NCBI RefSeq assembly: GCF_042680605.1
Contig: NZ_JBHUEE010000003.1
Span: forward strand, 309,337 to 373,336
DNA from: Allobogoriella deserti
Lineage (GTDB): Bacteria > Actinomycetota > Actinomycetes > Actinomycetales > Actinomycetaceae
Direction: 5' to 3'
Length of the DNA: 64,000 nucleotides
How positions within the stretch are numbered: position 1 is the first letter of the stretch; the number at the start of each line of letters is the position of its first letter. The translations under genes were made by a program, and so were the position numbers. Below, in pieces: positions 60,318 to 64,000 of this stretch. The notes below the pieces were generated by a model. That model searched no databases, was not told the origin of the DNA, and saw nothing but the letters and a program-made list of their open reading frames with translations.

Positions 60318-61373
60318 TCAGCGGGTGGTCTCACGCAGCACCAGCTGGGCGTTGACCACCGTCGTCACCGCCTCGGGCGGGTCATCGGGGTGATCGACGG
60401 CGGAGATGCGGCGCTCGAGCAGCTCGAGCACCCGCTCCGCCATCGCATCGTTCCCAGGCTCGACGGAGGACAACCTCGGCACCAGGAACTCGGTCTCGGT
60501 GCCGTTGTCGAACCCGACCACCTGGACATCGTGCGGTATGGCGATGCCGAGATCCGTCAAGGCCCGGAGGACCCCCATCGCAGCCGCGTCGGTCAGCGCG
60601 AACACCCCGTCGAACTCGATGCCCGCCGCGTGCAGCTCCTTGATCGCACGTAGGGCCGTCCCGGGATCGAAGGACTCCACCTCGACGACCAACTGCTCAT
60701 CGACCTCCACACCGAGCTCGGTGTGCGCTTCGAGGTAGCCGCGTGTCCGCAGCGAAGGCATGTCGTCCACATCCAGCTCCCGCCGGCCGCCGAAGATGAC
60801 AATGCGGCGCGAACCGGTCGTGATGAGGTGGCGGGTCGCCGCGCGGGCACCGCCGACGTTGTCCATCATGACGTGGTCGTAGATCGTCGGGACCGGCGAT
60901 TCACCGATGAACACCACCGGCGTATCGAAACGCAGCCGGTCGAGATCACCCGCCGCGACGCGCAGTGGGCTGACGATGACGCCGTCGTAGCGATGCAGAC
61001 GTCCGTACGAGAGTGCTTCGAGTTCTCGTTCCGCGTCACCACCGGTGCGCTCGACCACGAGGTGCAGACCGCGACGCTCGAGGCCTGCAGCGAGACGACC
61101 GGCAAGATGCGCGTAGTACGGCCTGTCGATGTCCGGGACGATCAGACCGATCGCGCCGCTGCGACCGGCCCGCAGGTTCCGGGCGGCGAGGTTCACCTGG
61201 TAGCCGAGCTTCGAGACGATCTCCAAGACCCGCAGACGGGTCTCCGCGCTGACTCCCGGCCGTCCGTTGATCACGTTCGACACGGTCATCGCCGAGACGC
61301 CCGCTTCCCGGGCCACATCGATCATCCGCACCACACCGCCATCATCGCGCGTGCGCAGGTCAGACGCCGACAC
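60318..61373 (-). CDS. LacI-family transcriptional regulator
   Basis: 351 residues from a GTG. VRMIDVAREAGVSAMTVSNV then INGRPGVSAETRLRVLEIVS, KLGYQVNLAARNLR is the LacI helix-turn-helix plus hinge; the rest is a periplasmic-binding-like sensor (LIVPDIDRPYYAHLAGRLAA, DHVMMDNVGGARAATRHLIT, VVGFDNGTETEFLVPRLSSV). Convergent with the dehydratase gene (18 bp), so it likely controls the import operon, with the sugar acid as inducer. Confidence 0.94.
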   Translation of the reverse strand: MSASDLRTRDDGGVVRMIDVAREAGVSAMTVSNVINGRPGVSAETRLRVLEIVSKLGYQVNLAARNLRAGRSGAIGLIVPDIDRPYYAHLAGRLAAGLERRGLHLVVERTGGDAERELEALSYGRLHRYDGVIVSPLRVAAGDLDRLRFDTPVVFIGESPVPTIYDHVMMDNVGGARAATRHLITTGSRRIVIFGGRRELDVDDMPSLRTRGYLEAHTELGVEVDEQLVVEVESFDPGTALRAIKELHAAGIEFDGVFALTDAAAMGVLRALTDLGIAIPHDVQVVGFDNGTETEFLVPRLSSVEPGNDAMAERVLELLERRISAVDHPDDPPEAVTTVVNAQLVLRETTR

Positions 61374-61639
61374 AGCCTGCGAGAAACACAGAAGAGTCGG
61401 GACACCGAACTATCGATGTCCCGACATGCCGTGGCAGGGTCACGGGATCGGTCTCGGGCTGGTCCAGTCCCGGCCGTCGAGACCATCTCGATGGCCCAAT
61501 TCTGTGGGCCGAGCTCGATGACCTCGTCGGTGTCAAGGGCGAAGACAGCCGCGGGATCCAATCAGGGAGGCCACTCCGTCACCGCGGAGCAAAAGAATTA
61601 CACGGCTTCTCGGGCGATGCTGCCTGAAACGTCTGTAAG
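61374..61639. other. Intergenic region upstream of the LacI gene
   Basis: A perfect 9-bp inverted repeat, GTCGGGACA (61396-61404) and TGTCCCGAC (61417-61425), lies 23 bp before the LacI start and may be an operator. A 65-codon open frame on the minus strand at 61367-61561 (beginning DPAAVFALDTDEVIELGP) may be a gene remnant; not recognised. Confidence 0.45.
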
Positions 61640-61932
61640 TGTTCGTGGTGGCTGGCCTGGGGCTGGCTGGCAGGGTTAGTGCCGGTCGCTCGGCGTCCGT
61701 TGTGACTCCTGAATCGTCTGACCCCTCGTGGGTGTCGTGCCCGGGATCTGTCCATCGGGCGCTGGGTGCCGGCGCCGACCCTGGCCCACCACGATGGCTT
61801 GATCAGAAGCATGCCCGCCTGCGGGACTTCCGTCCCTATGGCGTGGCTCGTTACAGGCCCGCCTCGTAGTGACTCTCACCCTGGGCCGACACCGGCAACG
61901 ACGTCCGCCCAGCGAGTGAGGAGAACATCGTC
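61640..61932 (+). ncRNA. Candidate bridge-RNA region of the IS110-family element
   Basis: About 290 bp of non-coding DNA directly 5' of the transposase. It contains several short stems, for example GGGAC-TTCC-GTCCC near 61819-61832 and GGCGC/GCGCC near 61758-61776. IS110-group elements carry a bridge RNA in a long left end like this one. Exact ends and fold are not resolved here. Confidence 0.4.
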
Positions 61933-63018
61933 TTGTCCAGTCTGCCTGCCACCGTGGCTGACTTCTACCGGCACGTGGGCGGGGTCGACACCCATGCCGC
62001 GACCCACAGTTACGCGATCGTCGCCGCACCCACCGGTGCTCTGCTCGACCAGGCCACCTTCCCGACAACCGCGGCCGGGTTGCGCAGAGCGCGTGAGTGG
62101 ATCGGCCGCCGCACCGAGGGTGACCTCGACGGCGTCCTGGTCGCAGCCGAGGGAACCGGCTCCTACGGCGCCGTGCTGGGCGATCTCCTCGAGGAGACCG
62201 GGTACCGGGTCGTCGAGGCCCCTACACCCCGCCGCGAACGCGGCCGCGGGAAGACCGACACCCTCGACGCGGTGCTGGCCGCGCGTTCGACACTCGCACT
62301 GCCACTGACCATGTTGCGGGACCGCCGCGCGGGCGAGGCCCAGGCCGCCCTGCAGGTGCTGACGGTGGCCCGGGATCAGCTCAATGCCGACCGGCTGCGA
62401 TGCATCAACGCGCTCACCGCTCTGGCCCGCAGCCACGACCTGGGCCTCGACGCCCGACGCGCGCTGTCGGCACCGCAGATCTCCACGATCGCTGGCTGGC
62501 GCCGACGCGAGGAGACACTCGGCATCGCGACCGCTCGAGCCGAGGCGGTTCGCCTCGCCAAGCGGATCCTCCTCCTCGATCAAGAACTGTCCGACAACCG
62601 TGATCAGCTCACCGAGCTCGTCGCCACGCAGGCGCCCGAGCTGCTCGACCTGCCCGGCGTCGGCGCTATCACCGCCGCAGTGATCCTGACCGTGTGGTCC
62701 CATCCCGGCCGGATCCGTAGCGAGGCCGCGTTCGCATCGATCGCAGGCACCTGCCCGATCCCAGCATCGTCGGGCAACACCGTGCGACACCGGCTCAACC
62801 GCGGCGGCGACCGACGGCTCAACCGCGCGCTCAACACGATCGTGCTGACCCGGATGCGGACCGACCCGGGCACCCGCGCCTACCTCGACCGGCGCCTGGC
62901 CGAAGGCAAGACCACCAAGGAGATCCGGCGCTGCCTCAAACGCTACGTCGGACGGCAGATCTTCCGGACCCTGGCCGCAGCCCACCCGCCGCCCGAAGCG
63001 CCCGCATCAGCGGCTTGA
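61933..63018 (+). CDS. IS110-family transposase/recombinase
   Basis: 361 residues. A TTG start is preferred as GAGGAGA lies just upstream and the family N-terminus begins there. RuvC-like DEDD residues: GVDTHAATHSYAIVAAPTG (D), VAAEGTGSYGAVLGDLLEE (E) and GKTDTLDAVLAARS (D). C-terminal Tnp region: LDLPGVGAITAAVILTVW (HhH-like), TCPIPASSGNTVRHRLNRGG containing the serine nucleophile, and NRALNTIVLTRMRTDP. Intact and apparently functional. Catalyses RNA-guided recombination in this family. Confidence 0.95.
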   Translation: MSSLPATVADFYRHVGGVDTHAATHSYAIVAAPTGALLDQATFPTTAAGLRRAREWIGRRTEGDLDGVLVAAEGTGSYGAVLGDLLEETGYRVVEAPTPRRERGRGKTDTLDAVLAARSTLALPLTMLRDRRAGEAQAALQVLTVARDQLNADRLRCINALTALARSHDLGLDARRALSAPQISTIAGWRRREETLGIATARAEAVRLAKRILLLDQELSDNRDQLTELVATQAPELLDLPGVGAITAAVILTVWSHPGRIRSEAAFASIAGTCPIPASSGNTVRHRLNRGGDRRLNRALNTIVLTRMRTDPGTRAYLDRRLAEGKTTKEIRRCLKRYVGRQIFRTLAAAHPPPEAPASAA

Positions 63019-63210
63019 CACGACATAGAAGCATCCCGGGTATCGATGCCAGTAGTGGTGCCCCGGCGCTGCACTGTTTTGTGAGAGTCTCCAGCCCGCC
63101 CGGCTCTCATCGAGCCATGTCCACGGTTCCGCATCGGTTGAGAGCCCGTAGCCACCTCGAGCACAAGCCTCCGCTGACCGGAACACGGACCGACTACGCG
63201 CCACGAGCAG

Positions 63211-63717
63211 TCAGTCGCCGACGCTGCCGTCGATCATCTCGCGCAGGATGTCCGCGTGGCCCGCGTGCCGGCCGGTCTCCAGGATCACGTGCAGGTACAC
63301 CCACCGCAACGTCAACTCGCTGCCCCGCGGTGCGTAGTCGAGGCTGTGCTGGGCGGCGATCTCGCGGGAGCGGTCGCACTCCGCCTGGTAGGCGCCGATG
63401 ACGTCGTCGAGCGTCTCGTTCGGCTCCAGACGCAGATCGGCCTCCGGTTCTGCGTCGGTCCACGGCGGCGTGGGCAGCTCCGCGGCGGGGATCTGCCCGA
63501 TCTGCTCGGCGAACCCGCCCAGTTCCACCCACCGCAGGTGTTTGATCAGGCCGCCGAGGTTGGTGCCGGTCGGCACCGGGCTGCGCCGGGCATCCTCCTC
63601 CGACACCCCGCGGGCCTTGCGCACGACGGCGTCGCGCAGGTAATCCAGGAACGTCTCGAGCTGCTCGCGCTCGCTGGCGGCGACCACGCTGCCGAGGACC
63701 TCACTGGGTCTAGCCAC
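63211..63717 (-). CDS. DinB/DUF664-family protein
   Basis: 168 residues from a GTG. EREQLETFLDYLRDAVVRKA, TNLGGLIKHLRWVELGGFAE with the first metal His, TLRWVYLHVILETGRHAGHA with the last, and a helical four-bundle pattern match DUF664/DinB (mycothiol-dependent-like). Family members bind a metal and often act as mycothiol-dependent transferases or stress proteins. Lies alone between the IS110 element and the window end. Confidence 0.86.
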   Translation of the reverse strand: MARPSEVLGSVVAASEREQLETFLDYLRDAVVRKARGVSEEDARRSPVPTGTNLGGLIKHLRWVELGGFAEQIGQIPAAELPTPPWTDAEPEADLRLEPNETLDDVIGAYQAECDRSREIAAQHSLDYAPRGSELTLRWVYLHVILETGRHAGHADILREMIDGSVGD

Positions 63718-63814
63718 GGCCCGAACGTAGCACGCGGGCCGACGGCTGACGGAGCTGTTCGCGGCCGACGCCCACGGAGAACGCCCCTAAGGAGCCTTCG
63801 CTCGCGGCCCGTTG

Positions 63815-63882
63815 TTTCATGAGGTGTTGCATGAAAGAGAAACCGCCTCCTCCCAAGTCCTGTTCGACCTGGTCAGAGGCGG
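63815..63882. other. Two inverted repeats between the DinB gene and the IS21-like end
   Basis: TTTCATG (63815-63821) and CATGAAA (63830-63836) form one inverted repeat; CCGCCTC (63843-63849) and GAGGCGG (63876-63882) form another. Both may be part of a promoter or terminator; nothing links them to a gene. Confidence 0.35.
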
Positions 63883-63905
63883 CTCCCACAACGTGCGCGA
63901 GGGGG

Positions 63906-64000
63906 TGTCCGGGCTCAGGACATCGGAATAGGGGTGTCTCGCGTCATCGGAATGGGCGTGTCTCGGGTCATCGGCATAGCCGGGCCAGTGATGGTCGGGC
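63906..64000 (+). mobile_element. Candidate left end of an IS21-family element (cut by the window edge)
   Basis: TGTCCGGG at 63906 is followed by a GACATCGGAATAGG copy and two 24-bp copies of GTGTCTCGSGTCATCGGAAT-type sequence (63934-63957 and 63958-63981). IS21-family ends carry several such repeats and start with TG. The transposase genes would lie beyond the edge. Confidence 0.45.

Larger units (their letters stand above)
61640..63060 (+). mobile_element. IS110-family insertion sequence (approximate limits)
   Basis: Contains one transposase with its long left non-coding end. No terminal inverted repeats were found; IS110-family members often lack them. Left limit set at the start of structured non-coding sequence, right limit just after the transposase stop; both are uncertain by tens of bases or more. 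Confidence 0.55.

Overview
The window is high-GC DNA with dense genes, short or overlapping junctions (ATGA and GTGA overlaps are common) and many GTG starts. Together with two F420-type luciferase-like oxidoreductases, a WXG100/EccC type VII secretion locus, the class Ib NrdHIEF set and an LPxTG surface protein, this points to a Gram-positive actinobacterium. The mix (AGE epimerase, choice-of-anchor-type surface protein, sugar ABC importer without its own ATPase) would suit a Micrococcales relative, but that placement is a guess. No rRNA, tRNA or CRISPR array was found.

Layout. 1-16.6 kb: a lactonase-like propeller protein, a large LuxR-type ATPase regulator, a TetR regulator, an AGE-family epimerase coupled to a low-molecular-weight phosphatase, a 12-codon ORF with a very strong ribosome binding site followed by a predicted three-way-junction RNA, an arylamine N-acetyltransferase, a lipoprotein, a winged-helix protein, a DedA protein, an F420 oxidoreductase / glycosyltransferase / F420 oxidoreductase operon, a HhH-GPD DNA repair protein and an orphan peptide-type binding lipoprotein. 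16.7-28.5 kb: a type VII secretion locus, all on the minus strand, running from an RDD-FHA protein and a 1526-residue FHA-FtsK motor (EccC/EssC-like) through a WXG100 protein with its own promoter and terminator, a second small helical protein, a putative membrane-active substrate, two unknown paired proteins, and an array of polytopic membrane paralogs with decayed and inverted copies. 28.6-32.8 kb: a spermidine-synthase-like protein and a TetR regulator divergent from a drug-type ABC exporter with clear operators.

32.8-37.1 kb holds nrdF, nrdE, nrdI and nrdH with paired NrdR-box-like sites upstream and a cluster of DnaA-box-like 9-mers further upstream. 37.7-41.3 kb is a four-gene osmoprotectant (OpuB-type) ABC importer. 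41.3-48.6 kb carries an enoyl-CoA hydratase-family protein, the luxS-pfs pair of the activated-methyl cycle, a TetR/SDR divergent pair, a PLP enzyme, another TetR and an MFS transporter. 48.7-54.4 kb has a secreted copper-amine-oxidase-like lipoprotein and a long LPxTG surface protein built from about 100-residue Ig-like repeats; 98 Ns interrupt this repeat array. 55-61.4 kb has a small membrane protein and a carbohydrate-type ABC importer (binding protein and two permeases) with an enolase-superfamily dehydratase and a LacI regulator, which looks like a sugar-acid uptake and breakdown unit.

The right end is mobile: an IS110-family transposase with a long 5' non-coding part that may encode a bridge RNA, and, at the last 95 bases, 24-bp tandem repeats that look like the end of an IS21-type element. 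Palindromic families recur: one long inverted repeat between convergent genes at 13.5 and 32.25 kb, and CTGCGG-N4-CCGCAG hairpins at 3.66 and 54.83 kb. The most promising unexplained systems are the type VII substrate with its membrane-paralog array and the short ORF with its structured RNA at 6.3-6.5 kb.
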